Shown here piece by piece: positions 43,214 to 53,750 of a DNA stretch of 64,000 nt (the first letter of the stretch is position 1; each line of letters begins with the position of its first letter). The stretch spans positions 92,025-156,024 of the forward strand of contig NZ_JAAKZF010000008.1 of NCBI RefSeq assembly GCF_011045125.1, written 5' to 3'. The notes under the pieces were generated by a model. It searched no databases. It was not told the origin of the DNA and saw only the letters and a list, made by a program, of their open reading frames with translations. The stretch comes from Allomesorhizobium camelthorni. GTDB lineage: Bacteria > Pseudomonadota > Alphaproteobacteria > Rhizobiales > Rhizobiaceae. Made by a program: the position numbers and the translations under genes.

Positions 43214-43931
43214 CCGTGACGCGGGGCGTCAGCAGGCCGAGCTCCTCGAGGTCGATGTCGGTCAGCGGGTCTTCGTCCTCGGTCAGCAGGTCCGGATCGG
43301 AAGGCGGCTGCGGAACGGAAAAGTTCGACGGCATGCGCGAGGACAACAGCCCCGCCCCTTTCAGCTCGTCCATTCCGGGCAGGTCGCGGATCTCTTCCAG
43401 CGCAAAATGGTCGAGAAATTTTTCGGTCGTGCCGTAGGTGACCGGGCGGCCCGGCGTGCGGCGCCTGCCGCGCATGCGCACCCACTCGGTTTCCAAGAGC
43501 GTGTCGAGCGTGCCCTTGGAGGTCTCGACGCCGCGAATGTCCTCGATCTCGGCGCGGGTTACGGGCTGATGGTAGGCGATAATCGCCAGCACTTCGAGCG
43601 CGGCCCGCGACAGCTTCTTCTGCTGGACGGCGTCGCGGCTCATCAGGAAGGCGAGATCGCCGGCGGTGCGGAAGGCCCAAGCGTCACCGACGCGCACCAG
43701 ATTGACGCCGCGGCGCTGATAGATCTGCTGCAGCTCGGCCATGGCGGCGGCGATGTTGACGCCGTCGGGCAGGCGCTGGGCGAGCTGCTTTTCGCTGACC
43801 GGCTCGGCGCTGGCGAAGACGATGGCTTCGGCCATGCGTACGGCTTCGGCGAGGTGCAGGCGCTCGGCGGGGTTCATGTCGGCCACATCCGAAAGGAACT
43901 GGATCACCGTTGCGTTTGCGCTGTCGTTCAT
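43206..43931 (-). CDS. scpB: Segregation and condensation protein B
   Basis: This 241-residue protein has two winged-helix domains: LAEAVRMAEAIVFASAEPVSE starts the first, and AALEVLAIIAYHQPVTRAEIE (in part) with the GRRRTPGRPVTYGTTEKFLD segment starts the second. It binds ScpA in the SMC-ScpAB complex that condenses and segregates chromosomes. The ATG overlaps the scpA stop (ATGA). Confidence 0.96.
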   Translation of the reverse strand: MNDSANATVIQFLSDVADMNPAERLHLAEAVRMAEAIVFASAEPVSEKQLAQRLPDGVNIAAAMAELQQIYQRRGVNLVRVGDAWAFRTAGDLAFLMSRDAVQQKKLSRAALEVLAIIAYHQPVTRAEIEDIRGVETSKGTLDTLLETEWVRMRGRRRTPGRPVTYGTTEKFLDHFALEEIRDLPGMDELKGAGLLSSRMPSNFSVPQPPSDPDLLTEDEDPLTDIDLEELGLLTPRVTDD

Positions 43932-44770
43932 GACGCTGCCTCGGCTGTCTTTGCGGCATTTTGGCGATTGCGCAGGTAGAGCGGCGCGAACGCCTCCTGC
44001 TGACGCATCTCGATCGCGCCCTCGCGCACCAGTTCGAGCGTTGCGGCAAACGAGCTGGCGATGGCGGTGGAGCGCTCCTCGGCGCTGGTGAGATATTGCG
44101 TCAGGAACTGGTCGAGCGCGGTCCAGTCGCGGAACTCGCCGATCAGGCGGATGAGGATGTCGCGCGCCTCCTTGAGCGACCAGACGCCGCGCTTGGCGAT
44201 GCGCACATTGGTGATCGCCTGGCGCTGGCGCTGCACCGCATAGGCGGTCAGGAGGTCGTAGAGCGACGCCGAATATTCGTTGCGCTTCTCGACGATGACC
44301 ATTTCGGGCATGCCGCGCGCGAAGACATCGCGGCCGAGCCGGTTGCGGTTGACGAGGCGGGCGGCCGCGTCGCGCATGGCTTCGAGCCGCTTCAGGCGGA
44401 ACTGCAGCACGGCGGCCAGTTCCTCGCCGCTTTCGCCGTCGTCGCCCGGCTGCTTGGGGATAAGGAGCTTGGATTTAAGGTAGGCCAGCCACGCCGCCAT
44501 GACGAGGTAATCTGCCGCGAGTTCAAGCCGGATGGCGCGGGCGCTGTCGACGAATTTCAGATACTGCTCGGCCAGCGCCAGGATGGAAATGCGCGCGAGG
44601 TCGACCTTCTGGTTGCGCGCAAGATGCAGGAGAAGATCAAGCGGGCCTTCGAAACCGGCAACGTCGATGAGCAGCGCCGGCTCGGAAACGCCGCGCGCGT
44701 TCTCGTCCTCCGCCCAGAGGCGGTCCATCGGCGCGGGCTTCCCTGCCCGTTTATCCAGCGCTTCCGGCAA
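43928..44770 (-). CDS. scpA: Segregation and condensation protein A
   Basis: This 280-residue kleisin has the ScpA start GFEGPLDLLLHLARNQKVDL followed by ISILALAEQYL, and the C-terminal winged helix. It bridges the SMC heads. The listed start is a TTG with GGAAG upstream; an ATG at 44728 (MDRLWAED) is an alternative that would lose 14 residues. It lies 21 bases after nagZ. Confidence 0.95.
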   Translation of the reverse strand: MPEALDKRAGKPAPMDRLWAEDENARGVSEPALLIDVAGFEGPLDLLLHLARNQKVDLARISILALAEQYLKFVDSARAIRLELAADYLVMAAWLAYLKSKLLIPKQPGDDGESGEELAAVLQFRLKRLEAMRDAAARLVNRNRLGRDVFARGMPEMVIVEKRNEYSASLYDLLTAYAVQRQRQAITNVRIAKRGVWSLKEARDILIRLIGEFRDWTALDQFLTQYLTSAEERSTAIASSFAATLELVREGAIEMRQQEAFAPLYLRNRQNAAKTAEAAS

Positions 44771-44791
44771 TTGCTGCCTGCTTCCTTTGGT

Positions 44792-45811
44792 TTATGCCAC
44801 GGCCTCGAAGTAAGTCGCGAATTCGGCGCGGATTTCGGCCTCGTCGGCCTGGTCGCGCTCCCCGATGCAGTTAAGCGCCCGCTCGGCCCGTTCCAGCGTC
44901 CTGCCCTCAAGCCCAGTGGTGCGCGAGGCGATCCCCGCCATCTCCTCCATCACCCCGTTGCAGTGAAGGACGATATCGACGCCGGCCGCAAGGATCGCGG
45001 CTGCTTTCGACGGGAAATCCCCAGAAAGCGCCTTCATCGAAGTGTCGTCGCTGATGAGCAGCCCGTCGAAGCCGATCTCGCCGCGGATGATCTCGTCGAC
45101 GACCCTGCCGGACGTCGTGGCCGGATTGTCCGGATCGACCGCGGCGTAAACGACATGGGCGGTCATCGCCATCGGCAGATGGCTGAGTTCCCTAAACGGG
45201 GGGAAATCGTGCCGCTGCAGGTCGCTCAGCGAGGCGTTGACGATTGGCAGTTCGAAATGGGTGTCGGCGAATGCGCGCCCGTGGCCGGGTATGTGCTTCA
45301 TGACGGGCAGCACCCCGCCCGCCATCAGCCCTTCGGCCGACGCCTTGCCGAGCGCGGTGACGCTATTCGGTTCCTTGCCATAGGCGCGCGCGCCGATGAC
45401 GTCGCTGGCCCCTTCGATCGGCACGTCGAGCACCGGCAGGCAATCCACCGTGATGCCGAGTTTCAGGAGATCGAAGGCGTGCAGGCGGGCAAGCAGCCAT
45501 GCCGCGCGCTCGCCAGCATCGTGATCGTCGCGCCAGAGTGCGCCAAGGGCGGCGCCAGCGGGGTAGTTTGGAGCCAGTGGCGGACGGATCCGCTGCACGC
45601 GCCCGCCCTCCTGGTCGATGAAAACCGGCGCGCCGGGACGGCCGACGCAATCGCGCATTTCGTCAACGAGGTCGCGGATCTGCTCGGTTTCGCTGATGTT
45701 GCGCGCGAACAGGATGAAGCCCCATGGGCATTCGCCGCGATAGAACCGGATTTCCTCGCGGCTGAGCGATTTCCCGGCGCAGCCGAGGATCATGGATTTT
45801 GATTCGGTCAT
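44792..45811 (-). CDS. nagZ: Beta-N-acetylhexosaminidase NagZ
   Basis: This 339-residue cytoplasmic glycoside hydrolase (family 3) releases GlcNAc from peptidoglycan fragments during recycling. The motif MKHIPGHGRAFADTHF (family KHFPGHG) and LLISDDTSMKALSG, with the catalytic aspartate, are intact. The N-terminus is MTESKSMILGCAG. It lies between the SPOR gene and scpA. Confidence 0.95.
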   Translation of the reverse strand: MTESKSMILGCAGKSLSREEIRFYRGECPWGFILFARNISETEQIRDLVDEMRDCVGRPGAPVFIDQEGGRVQRIRPPLAPNYPAGAALGALWRDDHDAGERAAWLLARLHAFDLLKLGITVDCLPVLDVPIEGASDVIGARAYGKEPNSVTALGKASAEGLMAGGVLPVMKHIPGHGRAFADTHFELPIVNASLSDLQRHDFPPFRELSHLPMAMTAHVVYAAVDPDNPATTSGRVVDEIIRGEIGFDGLLISDDTSMKALSGDFPSKAAAILAAGVDIVLHCNGVMEEMAGIASRTTGLEGRTLERAERALNCIGERDQADEAEIRAEFATYFEAVA

Positions 45812-45843
45812 GAGGTCAAGACTAGCGCGTCAATGCGTCGGTT

Positions 45844-45882
45844 GAAAAGAAAACCGGCCCGGCAGAGATGCCGCGCCGGTTT
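45844..45882 (-). terminator. Terminator of the SPOR gene
   Basis: A long stem (AAACCGGC and CGGCA paired with TGCCG and GCCGGTTT, one C/C mismatch) with loop GAGA at 45851-45882. On the minus strand TTTTCTTTTC-type T-rich text follows. Confidence 0.85.
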
Positions 45883-45905
45883 GATTACGCTGGTGCAGGC
45901 GCGGC

Positions 45906-48900
45906 TTACTTCGAGACGAAGCAGTTGCCGCCCGCGGATTTGTAGCTTTCGCAAAGCTTGATGGCGTCGCTGCGGCTGCCGGCGGGAACCCGCACGCGCC
46001 AGAAGGTGCCCTTCCCGGCGATCTCGGCCTTGACGATGTTGGCCTGATGCCCCTCGAGCACGCTTCCGTAGCGGCGCAGCAAATCCTGGTAGGACGACTG
46101 CGCAGCGGCTTCGCTCGGCTGCGAGGCGATCTGCATCGACCAGGCGCCGTTGGCGCCGGAGGGCGCGCTGAGCGCGGCGACCTTGTCGGCCTTTACCTCG
46201 CCGACGATGTCGACCGGCTGGTCGGAAGGCCGCGCCGGAGCGAGCGGAACGGAGTTGGGCGTTGCAGACGCGGCCGTTTCGGCGACAGGCGCTGCTGCTT
46301 CCGCCGGTGCTTGCGGAGCGTTTGCCGCAGGCGCGGCTGCGGCGGCATTCTCGGCGGGCGGGACCGTTCCGGTTGCTTCCGTGGTCGACGGAGCCGGCTC
46401 TGTCGCGTTTGCATTAGCAGCCGGTGCAGGGGCAGCTTTCGGAGCTTCGGCGACCGGCTCTTCGCGAGGAACCAGCGTGCCGTCGGCCTTGACGATCATC
46501 GTGCGGACCTTGCGCGGGGCAACCGCGGCGACCTCGACGCTGTCGTCGATGCCGGACTCCTGCAGCACCTGCGCGATGCGGTCCTCGGACTTCGCCGGAG
46601 GCGTCACCCCGGGCAGATCGGAGGATGCTGTCTGCGGCAGGGAATCCGCAGGAGCTGGCTGGGGCAGATCGATGCCTGCAAGTGTATCCGCGATCTCATC
46701 AGACTGGGCGGCGGGGGCCTCCGCTTCGGCCGTCTCGGTCGGAACCTCCGCATCGGCCGGCGCGGCGGGAGCCGCCTCGACCATGCGCGGCTCGGGCGCG
46801 GGCACGTCGATCGGCTCTTCGGCGCTGGTCAGAAGTTTCTCCTGCTTAGGCTGCGCAGCGTCACCGGAGCCGGCGACACGGTCATAGACCGCCTTGTCCT
46901 GGTTCGGCACGGTCGTGCCGCCCGGGTTTTCCGGCCTGACCTTGATCGGCTCGGCATCGGCCTTGACGATGGCGGGGGTATCCGAACCGCCCTCGCCGAA
47001 GGACATGGCGAAAGCGCCGAGGCCGCCGAGAACCGCGACGCCGCCGACGATGGCCGCCACCAGCATGCCGCGCCTTTGCGGTTGCTCGCGCGTCGCCGTG
47101 CCATATTCAGGCACGGACATTTCTTCATCGAGATCGGGGTCGTAGTCGTCCACGGCGAACTGATCCTGGGCGACGGGTTCGCTGCCGGGCACGTAATCGG
47201 TATCGCGCTGGCCGGCGTCTGTCGCCGAACCGTAGGCGGCATGCGACGCGCCGGCAAAGGCGGCTCCGCCCGCGAGGCCAGCGGCGAATGCCGCCGGACC
47301 GGCATGGCTGGAAACCGGATGCGGCTGTTCCTGCCGCGCAAAGGCGCGCTCGAACTCGGCCGCATAATCGTCGGCTTGATGATAGGCCGGCGCCGGTGCG
47401 GGGGCAGCTTTCTCCGGCGCATTGATATCGCTGAGCAGGCCGGCAAATTCGGCGTCCAAATCGTCGTAGACGGCCGGCGGCACATTCTCTTCGGCGGCGA
47501 GCTCCGGGATGTCGAGGTCGTCGGCAAGCGCTACGGCATGCTCCGGCACGTCGATTGTTTCGATGTCGGGGAAATCCTCATAGGCAGAGGGGGCGTAGTC
47601 CGCCTCGCCGTCGTCCTGCGCTGCAGCCGCCTCATATTCGGCCGGCGCTTCCACGACCGGCTGGGGCTCTTCGCGCCGCCATGACGCCGTCGGCTCGGCT
47701 CGGCGCATCGAAGCGGTCAGGGCAGCAAGGGCGGCGTAGGGATCCTCGTCTTCCTTCGCCACGGGCTGTTCCGCTTCCTGCCACGCCGGGGCGGCGCTGT
47801 CTTCGGCTCCATGCACAACCGGCTCGTCATCAGCGATCCCGTTGGAGATCGCCGCATCGAACGCTTCGTCGTCGAATTCGAGGTTGAGGTCGACATCCAG
47901 ATCTGCGGCTTCGGTGGCATAATCGGCTTCGGCCACGTACTCAGCCGTTTCCTCGGCTTCAGCATAAGCGGGCTGCTCGTCCTGCTCGTCGCTGTCGAAA
48001 TCGGCAAGATCGGATGAAACGGCTTCTTCAAGCGGGAGATCGTCTTCCGAAACGGATGAAACCTGCAGATCTGCCGGCTCGGCCGCATCGAACGCCCAGT
48101 TCACGGCGTCGAGATCATCCGCCAGATCGTCGAGCAACTCTTCGGTGCTTTCCGCGGCGACAGGCTCGGCTGCGGGAAGGTCAGCAACTGCCTCGACCGC
48201 TGGAATTTCCGCAATAGCCTCGGCGGCGGGAACCTCGGCAACCGCATGCTTGCGCTCAGGCATATTGCCGAGAAGCGCGTTGAGTTCGTCTTCGAGGCTG
48301 AGTTCATCTTGCTCCTCGACGGGCCCGCCGAGATCCGGCTCGGCCAGCGCTTCCGCCTCGCCCTCTTCATCCAGCCGGAACTGAAGCTCGCTGTCGAGAT
48401 CGCCGTCGTCAGCATCCGGGGCATGCTCGTCGACTGCGGCTCGCATCGCCGAGAAATCCATGTCGACTTCGGCCAGCGCTCTGTCGAACTCGTCGACAAA
48501 CGGCTCGTCCGATGCTTGCGCGGCCGAGGGCTGAACCGGAAGCGGCTCGCCGGCAACGTAAGGAGCGTCCTCGTCGGCTTCCAGATCCCAGCTTTCATCG
48601 CCGAGCGATTCCTGGTCTTCGGCAGGCTCATCCTGAACCGCGGGTTGAGCGTCCATAGGCGACGCGGCATCGCGCGCGAGTTCTTCATCCAGCGCCTCAT
48701 CGAAAGCGAAGTCGGGCGCTTCAGCGGGTGCTTCGAACGGCTCCGCCTCAGCGGAGGTTTCGAATGCCGCCGCTTCCGCTGCGGGTTGGAAAGCCTCTGC
48801 TTCGGCGGCGGTTTCCGGCAGTTCGGCAGCTGGCGCCATCTCGCTGTCGGCGACAAACGCCTCGTCGGTGACAGCATCATCATAGGCTTCGACAGGCGGC

Positions 48901-49415
48901 GCTTCGGCTGCGACCCGATCGTCCGCATCGGACGCCATGAAATCATCAGCGAGCGAAAACTCTTCCTCGAAGGCGGCCGCAACCTGCTCTTCCGCTTCAT
49001 CGGGCTCCGGCAACGCGGGATCATCCTGGAGAGAGGCCGCCAACTCGTCTTCGAACGCGGCGATCTCGAACGAAGCTTCGTCCAGTTCGGCTGAGGCCGT
49101 TGCATCCAGCGCCGCCGGCTCGGAGGTGTCCTGGTAGGGTTGGTCGGCCGTGCCCTGGTAAGGCTGGAAGGCAGCCTCGACGTCCGGCGCGGCCTCTTCG
49201 GCCTCCAGTTCGCCCATCAACTCCTTCTCGAGATCGATACCGAAATCGTCGTCGCCGGCAACCGCCTCGGCGGAGTCTTGCGCAGGCTCGGCTGCGGGCT
49301 GCTGCCGCACCGGCTGGCGCGGGTCGAAGCCCATGATCCTGGTCAGTTCCGCGAACGGATCGTCGTTGGGAAGATCGTTGTGATCGGCGATTCTCAGATG
49401 GTTTCTCTCTGCCAT
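45906..49415 (-). CDS. SPOR-domain protein with a very long acidic cytoplasmic region
   Basis: This 1169-residue protein has a cytoplasmic Ala/Glu/Asp-rich region (1-780), one membrane helix (about 784-806, MLVAAIVGGVAVLGGLGAFA), an acidic/Pro-rich periplasmic linker and a C-terminal SPOR domain (about 1090-1169, SMQIASQPSEAAAQSSYQDL). SPOR domains bind glycan strands stripped of stem peptides at the division septum. The N-terminal part is low-complexity, with repeats such as AEAEPFEAPAEAP. Cell division is the likely role. It is upstream of nagZ and downstream of argS, both on the same strand. Confidence 0.92.
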   Translation of the reverse strand: MAERNHLRIADHNDLPNDDPFAELTRIMGFDPRQPVRQQPAAEPAQDSAEAVAGDDDFGIDLEKELMGELEAEEAAPDVEAAFQPYQGTADQPYQDTSEPAALDATASAELDEASFEIAAFEDELAASLQDDPALPEPDEAEEQVAAAFEEEFSLADDFMASDADDRVAAEAPPVEAYDDAVTDEAFVADSEMAPAAELPETAAEAEAFQPAAEAAAFETSAEAEPFEAPAEAPDFAFDEALDEELARDAASPMDAQPAVQDEPAEDQESLGDESWDLEADEDAPYVAGEPLPVQPSAAQASDEPFVDEFDRALAEVDMDFSAMRAAVDEHAPDADDGDLDSELQFRLDEEGEAEALAEPDLGGPVEEQDELSLEDELNALLGNMPERKHAVAEVPAAEAIAEIPAVEAVADLPAAEPVAAESTEELLDDLADDLDAVNWAFDAAEPADLQVSSVSEDDLPLEEAVSSDLADFDSDEQDEQPAYAEAEETAEYVAEADYATEAADLDVDLNLEFDDEAFDAAISNGIADDEPVVHGAEDSAAPAWQEAEQPVAKEDEDPYAALAALTASMRRAEPTASWRREEPQPVVEAPAEYEAAAAQDDGEADYAPSAYEDFPDIETIDVPEHAVALADDLDIPELAAEENVPPAVYDDLDAEFAGLLSDINAPEKAAPAPAPAYHQADDYAAEFERAFARQEQPHPVSSHAGPAAFAAGLAGGAAFAGASHAAYGSATDAGQRDTDYVPGSEPVAQDQFAVDDYDPDLDEEMSVPEYGTATREQPQRRGMLVAAIVGGVAVLGGLGAFAMSFGEGGSDTPAIVKADAEPIKVRPENPGGTTVPNQDKAVYDRVAGSGDAAQPKQEKLLTSAEEPIDVPAPEPRMVEAAPAAPADAEVPTETAEAEAPAAQSDEIADTLAGIDLPQPAPADSLPQTASSDLPGVTPPAKSEDRIAQVLQESGIDDSVEVAAVAPRKVRTMIVKADGTLVPREEPVAEAPKAAPAPAANANATEPAPSTTEATGTVPPAENAAAAAPAANAPQAPAEAAAPVAETAASATPNSVPLAPARPSDQPVDIVGEVKADKVAALSAPSGANGAWSMQIASQPSEAAAQSSYQDLLRRYGSVLEGHQANIVKAEIAGKGTFWRVRVPAGSRSDAIKLCESYKSAGGNCFVSK

Positions 49416-49519
49416 TCTCTGTCCCGAACTCGCACATAATCGGACGCTGTCAACGTCGCGTAAGGTTGGCCCTTACCAGCGCAATGTGGGCAAAAGGTGA
49501 CAGGTTTTTCCCGCAAAAC

Positions 49520-51277
49520 CTAGCGCATTTCGGTGGGGGCTTCGGCCCCGATCAGCGCCAGGCCGGACGTCAAAACATCCGCTACGGCCTGCACCAGCCC
49601 GAGTCTGGCATAGGTCAATTGTCGGTCGGTAACCTTAACAAATCGTAAGTCGGGATTTTCGGTGCCGCGGTTCCAGTGGCCGTGAAAACTGCTCGCCAGA
49701 TCATAGAGATAGAATGCCAGCCGGTGCGGCTCGTGGGCCAGCGCGGCGGACTCGATCAGGCGCGGATATTCGGCGAGCTTCCTGATCAGCGCGATTTCGC
49801 TTTCATCCGTCAGCCGGGAGGCCTCTTTGCTCAGCGACTGGCGATCGAACGCCGCCTCGCCGAGCTGCTCCCGGGCCTGACGGAACACGGAATGGCACCG
49901 CGCCGAAGCGTATTGCACGTAGAAGACGGGGTTGTCCTTCGACTGCTCCGTGACTTTGGCGAAGTCGAAGTCCAGCGGAGCGTCGTTCTTGCGGTAGAGC
50001 ATCATGAAGCGGATAGGGTCGCGCCCGACCTCCTCCACCACTTCGCGCAGCGTGATGAACTCGCCCGAGCGCTTGGACATGCGCACCGGCTCGCCATGGC
50101 GGTAGAGCCTGACCAGTTGGCAGAGCAGCACCGTCATCTTCAGCCTACCGCCGGACACAGCCTTGGCCAGCGCCTCCATGCGCTTGACGTAGCCGCCATG
50201 GTCGGCGCCGAGAATGAAGATCGTCTCGTCGAAGCCGCGCGCGAACTTGTCCTCAAGATAGGCGACATCGGCGGCGAAATAGGTGAACTGCCCGTCGGAC
50301 TTGACCAGCGGCCGGTCCATGTCGTCGCCAACCGCGGTTGAGCGGAACAGCGTCTGCTCGCGGTCTTCCCAGTCGTCCGGCTTGTCGCCCTTGGGCGGCG
50401 GCAGGGTGCCCTTGTAGATGTGGCCCTTGAGGGTCAGGTCGGTGATGGCCGCCCGGATGGCCTGCGCGTTGTTGGCGTGCAGAGTGCGCTCAGAGAAGAA
50501 CACCTCATGATGAACGTTGAGCAACGCCAGATCCTCGCGGATCATCGCCATCATCGCGTCGACGGTGCGGTCCTTGACCAGCGCCACCGCCTCTTCGTCG
50601 GGCATCTGCAGCAGGCTGCGGCCGAACTCGGCGGCCAGCGCCTGGCCGACGGGCACAAGATAATCGCCGGGGTAGAGACCGGCCGGAATCTCTCCGATGT
50701 CATCGCCGAGCGCTTCGCGGTAGCGCAGCATGGCCGAGCGCGCCAGAACGTCGATCTGCGCGCCGGCGTCGTTTATGTAATATTCCTTGGTGACGTCGAA
50801 GCCGGCGAAGGAAAGCAAATTGGCCAGCGCGTCGCCGACGACGGCGCCGCGGCAATGGCCGACATGCATCGGGCCGGTCGGGTTGGCCGAGACATATTCG
50901 ACATTGACCTTGTTGCCCTTGCCCAGGTTCGATCGGCCGTAATCGGCGCCGCTGCCGAGCAGCGCCGCCAGATGCGCCTGCCAGTAGCGGTCGTTGAGCC
51001 GGAGATTGACGAAGCCCGGTCCGGCGACCTCGACGGCAGCAATGTCGGCGTCGGCCCGCAGGGCCTCGGCGATCTTTTCAGCCAGCGCGCGCGGATTCTG
51101 GCCGGTCGGCTTGGCCAGCACCATCGCGGCGTTGGTCGCCAGATCACCATGAGTGGCGTCGCGCGGCGGCTCTACCGTGATCCTGGAAAGATCGGCGCTG
51201 CCGCCGTCTTTGTCTTTCAGATCAAGCACTTCAACTGCTTTGATGATCCGATCGTTGAAATCGGCGAAGATGTTCAT
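49520..51277 (-). CDS. argS: Arginyl-tRNA synthetase
   Basis: This 585-residue class I synthetase has the HIGH-type motif [18 protein letters not shown] and the [14 protein letters not shown] loop that replaces KMSKS in this enzyme. The N-terminal Add-1 domain and the C-terminal helical anticodon-binding domain with [13 protein letters not shown] are present. It charges tRNA-Arg. The ATG has AGAGTAAG upstream. Confidence 0.97.
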   Translation of the reverse strand: MNIFADFNDRIIKAVEVLDLKDKDGGSADLSRITVEPPRDATHGDLATNAAMVLAKPTGQNPRALAEKIAEALRADADIAAVEVAGPGFVNLRLNDRYWQAHLAALLGSGADYGRSNLGKGNKVNVEYVSANPTGPMHVGHCRGAVVGDALANLLSFAGFDVTKEYYINDAGAQIDVLARSAMLRYREALGDDIGEIPAGLYPGDYLVPVGQALAAEFGRSLLQMPDEEAVALVKDRTVDAMMAMIREDLALLNVHHEVFFSERTLHANNAQAIRAAITDLTLKGHIYKGTLPPPKGDKPDDWEDREQTLFRSTAVGDDMDRPLVKSDGQFTYFAADVAYLEDKFARGFDETIFILGADHGGYVKRMEALAKAVSGGRLKMTVLLCQLVRLYRHGEPVRMSKRSGEFITLREVVEEVGRDPIRFMMLYRKNDAPLDFDFAKVTEQSKDNPVFYVQYASARCHSVFRQAREQLGEAAFDRQSLSKEASRLTDESEIALIRKLAEYPRLIESAALAHEPHRLAFYLYDLASSFHGHWNRGTENPDLRFVKVTDRQLTYARLGLVQAVADVLTSGLALIGAEAPTEMR

Positions 51278-51338
51278 TGCTGCTTACTCTGGAAACTTTG
51301 GCCACGAGCCAAAGGCCGCGCCGGAAAACCGGCCCGCC

Positions 51339-52553
51339 CTAGCTTAAATCCGGCGTGTGGTCAAACAGCCGCCGGTGCTCCTTGAGAGCATAGGTGTCAG
51401 TCATGCCGGCAAGGAAATCCGCGACATGGCGCGCCTTGACCCGGTCGCTGGCCCGGTCCAGCCCTTCGCGCCAACCCTCCGGCATGGCGCGCGGATCGGC
51501 GAAATAGGCGTCAAAGAGCTGGCGCACGATCAGGTCGGCATCCTCCCTCACGCGCAAGACCTCGTCGTGGCGGTACATGTTCTTGTAGAGGAACGCCTTC
51601 AGCTCCTTCTCCGCGGGGATCATGTCGGCCGAGAAAGTGACGATCGTTCTCCCCGCGCCGCGGACCTCGTCGGGGCTTTGCGGCTTCAGCTCCGCCAGCC
51701 TGGCGCCGGCGGTCGAGATTACATCTTCGACCATGATGGTGATCTGCCGGCGCATGAGTTCGTGGCCGGTCCTGACTGGATCGAGCGCCGGATAGCGTTC
51801 GCGCACGCCCCGCAGGATGCCGGCCGGCAGCGACACCTCTTCCAGCATATCGAGCGTAAGCAGGCCGGCGCGCAAGCCGTCGTCTATGTCGTGGGTGTTG
51901 TAGGCGATATCGTCGGCTATGGCCGCGCATTGCGCCTCGAGGCCGGCGAAGCGGTCGAGCTCAAGATCGTGCAGCTCGGAATAATCGAGGATCGCCTGCG
52001 GCACGGGGCCGTTCAGGCCCCTGCCCTTCGCATCGGTCAGCGGGCCATTGTGCTTGACCAGACCTTCCAGCGTCTCCCAGGTCAGGTTCAGCCCGTCGAA
52101 TTCGGCGTAGCGGCGCTCCAGCTTGGTCACCACGCGCAGCGACTGGGCGTTGTGGTCGAAGCCGCCCCATTTCGCCATTTTTTCGTTGAGGGCGTCCTCG
52201 CCGGTATGGCCGAAGGGCGTGTGGCCGAAATCGTGGACCAGCGCCACCGCTTCGGCCAGATCCTCGTCGCAGCGCAGCGCCCTGGCCAAAGCGCGGGCGA
52301 TCTGCGCGACCTCGATCGTGTGGGTGAGCCGGGTTCGGTAGTGGTCGCTTTCATGCGCCACGAACACCTGCGTCTTGTGTTTCAGGCGGCGAAAGGCGGT
52401 CGAGTGGATGATGCGGTCGCGGTCGCGCTGGAACGGCGTGCGGGTCGGGCTTTCCACCTCCGGTGCGAAGCGGCCGCGCGACTGCGCCGGGTCGGCGGCA
52501 TAGGGCGCGCGCGGACGGTAGCCGAAGCCGATGTCGCCAAGCTGGTTCGCCAT
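51339..52553 (-). CDS. dgt: Deoxyguanosinetriphosphate triphosphohydrolase-like protein
   Basis: This 404-residue HD-domain hydrolase has [57 protein letters not shown] and the second aspartate in [15 protein letters not shown]. Family members hydrolyse dGTP or other dNTPs to nucleoside and triphosphate and are implicated in dNTP balance. The length fits the type 2 subfamily. It is divergent from erpA with 75 bases between. Confidence 0.94.
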   Translation of the reverse strand: MANQLGDIGFGYRPRAPYAADPAQSRGRFAPEVESPTRTPFQRDRDRIIHSTAFRRLKHKTQVFVAHESDHYRTRLTHTIEVAQIARALARALRCDEDLAEAVALVHDFGHTPFGHTGEDALNEKMAKWGGFDHNAQSLRVVTKLERRYAEFDGLNLTWETLEGLVKHNGPLTDAKGRGLNGPVPQAILDYSELHDLELDRFAGLEAQCAAIADDIAYNTHDIDDGLRAGLLTLDMLEEVSLPAGILRGVRERYPALDPVRTGHELMRRQITIMVEDVISTAGARLAELKPQSPDEVRGAGRTIVTFSADMIPAEKELKAFLYKNMYRHDEVLRVREDADLIVRQLFDAYFADPRAMPEGWREGLDRASDRVKARHVADFLAGMTDTYALKEHRRLFDHTPDLS

Positions 52554-52569
52554 GGTCCGATGCCGCCCG

Positions 52570-52598
52570 TTGACTTGCCTCTTGCCGCTTCATACCTA
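52570..52598 (+). promoter_or_regulatory. Candidate erpA promoter
   Basis: TTGACT (52570-52575) is followed after 17 bases by TACCTA (52593-52598). The start would lie about 25 bases before the erpA ATG. The -10 match is weak. Confidence 0.35.
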
Positions 52599-52628
52599 TG
52601 GTGAGGACGCGAAAGCAAGGTGACGCCG

Positions 52629-52979
52629 ATGGGCGCTGATGCCAAGACTGCCATGAAGGGTGTGGATCTCTCCGAGGCCGCAGCAAAGCGGATTGCCAGG
52701 ATCGTCGCGAACGAACCGGGCAAGATCGCGTTGCGCGTCTCGGTCGAGGGCGGCGGCTGCTCGGGCTTTTCATACAAATTCGACTTGGTCGACAGCCGCA
52801 ACGAAGACGACGTCGCCATCGAGCGCGACGGCGCGACCGTGCTGATCGACGATCTGTCGCTGATCTATATGGGCGGCTCGGTCATCGATTTCGTCGACGA
52901 TCTGATTGGACAGTCGTTCCAGGTCAGGAACCCGAACGCGGTCGCCTCCTGCGGTTGCGGCACGAGCTTTTCCGTATAG
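52629..52979 (+). CDS. erpA: Iron-sulfur cluster insertion protein ErpA (HesB/IscA family)
   Basis: This 116-residue A-type carrier has the three conserved cysteines: one in GGGCSGFSY and two in ASCGCGTSFSV. It hands Fe-S clusters to target proteins. The ATG at 52629 is chosen because AAGG lies eight bases upstream; the frame extends three residues further to a GTG at 52620. The argS-dgt-erpA-xthA neighbourhood is common in Rhizobiales. Confidence 0.95.
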   Translation: MGADAKTAMKGVDLSEAAAKRIARIVANEPGKIALRVSVEGGGCSGFSYKFDLVDSRNEDDVAIERDGATVLIDDLSLIYMGGSVIDFVDDLIGQSFQVRNPNAVASCGCGTSFSV

Positions 52980-52986
52980 ACCACCA

Positions 52987-53382
52987 ATGGCGCCTCCGGC
53001 CATGCGCCCGACCGCCTTCCGGCAGGTCGCGCTTGCCGCCGGCCGCGATCTCGACGCAACGCTGGCCTTCTGGCGCGACATTCTCGGGCTCGATACTCAC
53101 GCAATCTTCGAGCCGCCAGGCATAGCCTTCATCCTGGCCGGCGAGGTGCGGCTCCTGTTTTCGGGAGGGACGCCGCAGGCGACCGTCTATCTCGACGTGC
53201 CTGGCCTCGACGCATTCTGCGAGCAGGCGCGCGCCGCCGGCGCTGCCTTCACTGCGCTGCCCTCGCTCGTCCATATCGACCGCCTCGGGCAATTCGGCGC
53301 GGCCGGCGAGAACGAATGGATGGCTTTCCTGAAAGATCCTGCCGGCAACACCATCGGCCTGGTCGAACGACGGCCCGGATGA
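52987..53382 (+). CDS. VOC family protein (glyoxalase-like)
   Basis: This 131-residue protein has the vicinal oxygen chelate fold: VALAAGRDLDATLAFWRDIL GLD-type text split over strand one, and EWMAFLKDPAGNTIGLVERR at the end. Members bind a metal and act as dioxygenases, isomerases or resistance proteins. ATGs at 52987 and 53002 are both possible, and the gene follows erpA by seven bases, probably co-transcribed. Substrate unknown. Confidence 0.8.
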   Translation: MAPPAMRPTAFRQVALAAGRDLDATLAFWRDILGLDTHAIFEPPGIAFILAGEVRLLFSGGTPQATVYLDVPGLDAFCEQARAAGAAFTALPSLVHIDRLGQFGAAGENEWMAFLKDPAGNTIGLVERRPG

Positions 53383-53750
53383 GGTGCGGTCGTGCAGGCC
53401 GCCGGAGACTCACTTGGGGTGGTTCGGCAAAAGTCCTGTCCAACGCCGGTTTGGCCGCGATAAGCGACAACAAATCCAAGCGTGATTGCAAAAAATTCTT
53501 GAAAGTCTTCCACGCATTCCGTTGAAGACAATGAAAGTGAATCTGTCGGGGCGCGGCAAGCGCCATTGATTCCAAACGGAAAATCCGTTGCCGGTGCGGC
53601 GCGCATTCCGTCGGGGAAGTTGGGCAGCCCTCGCCGGCAAACAATCCCCTGCCGGTCCTCTCGCCGGCTTCGTTGACAGCTTCCCACGCCAATCGCAGGC
53701 TTCGCAAATGCCGGCAAGGGCGAGCCAGGCTGCCGTAGAGGGGACATCAC
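53383..53750 (+). other. Leader region upstream of the nucleobase symporter
   Basis: These 368 bases hold no supported gene. A TTGACA occurs near 53674-53679 and may be the -35 of the symporter gene. No riboswitch class could be recognised by eye. Confidence 0.35.
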
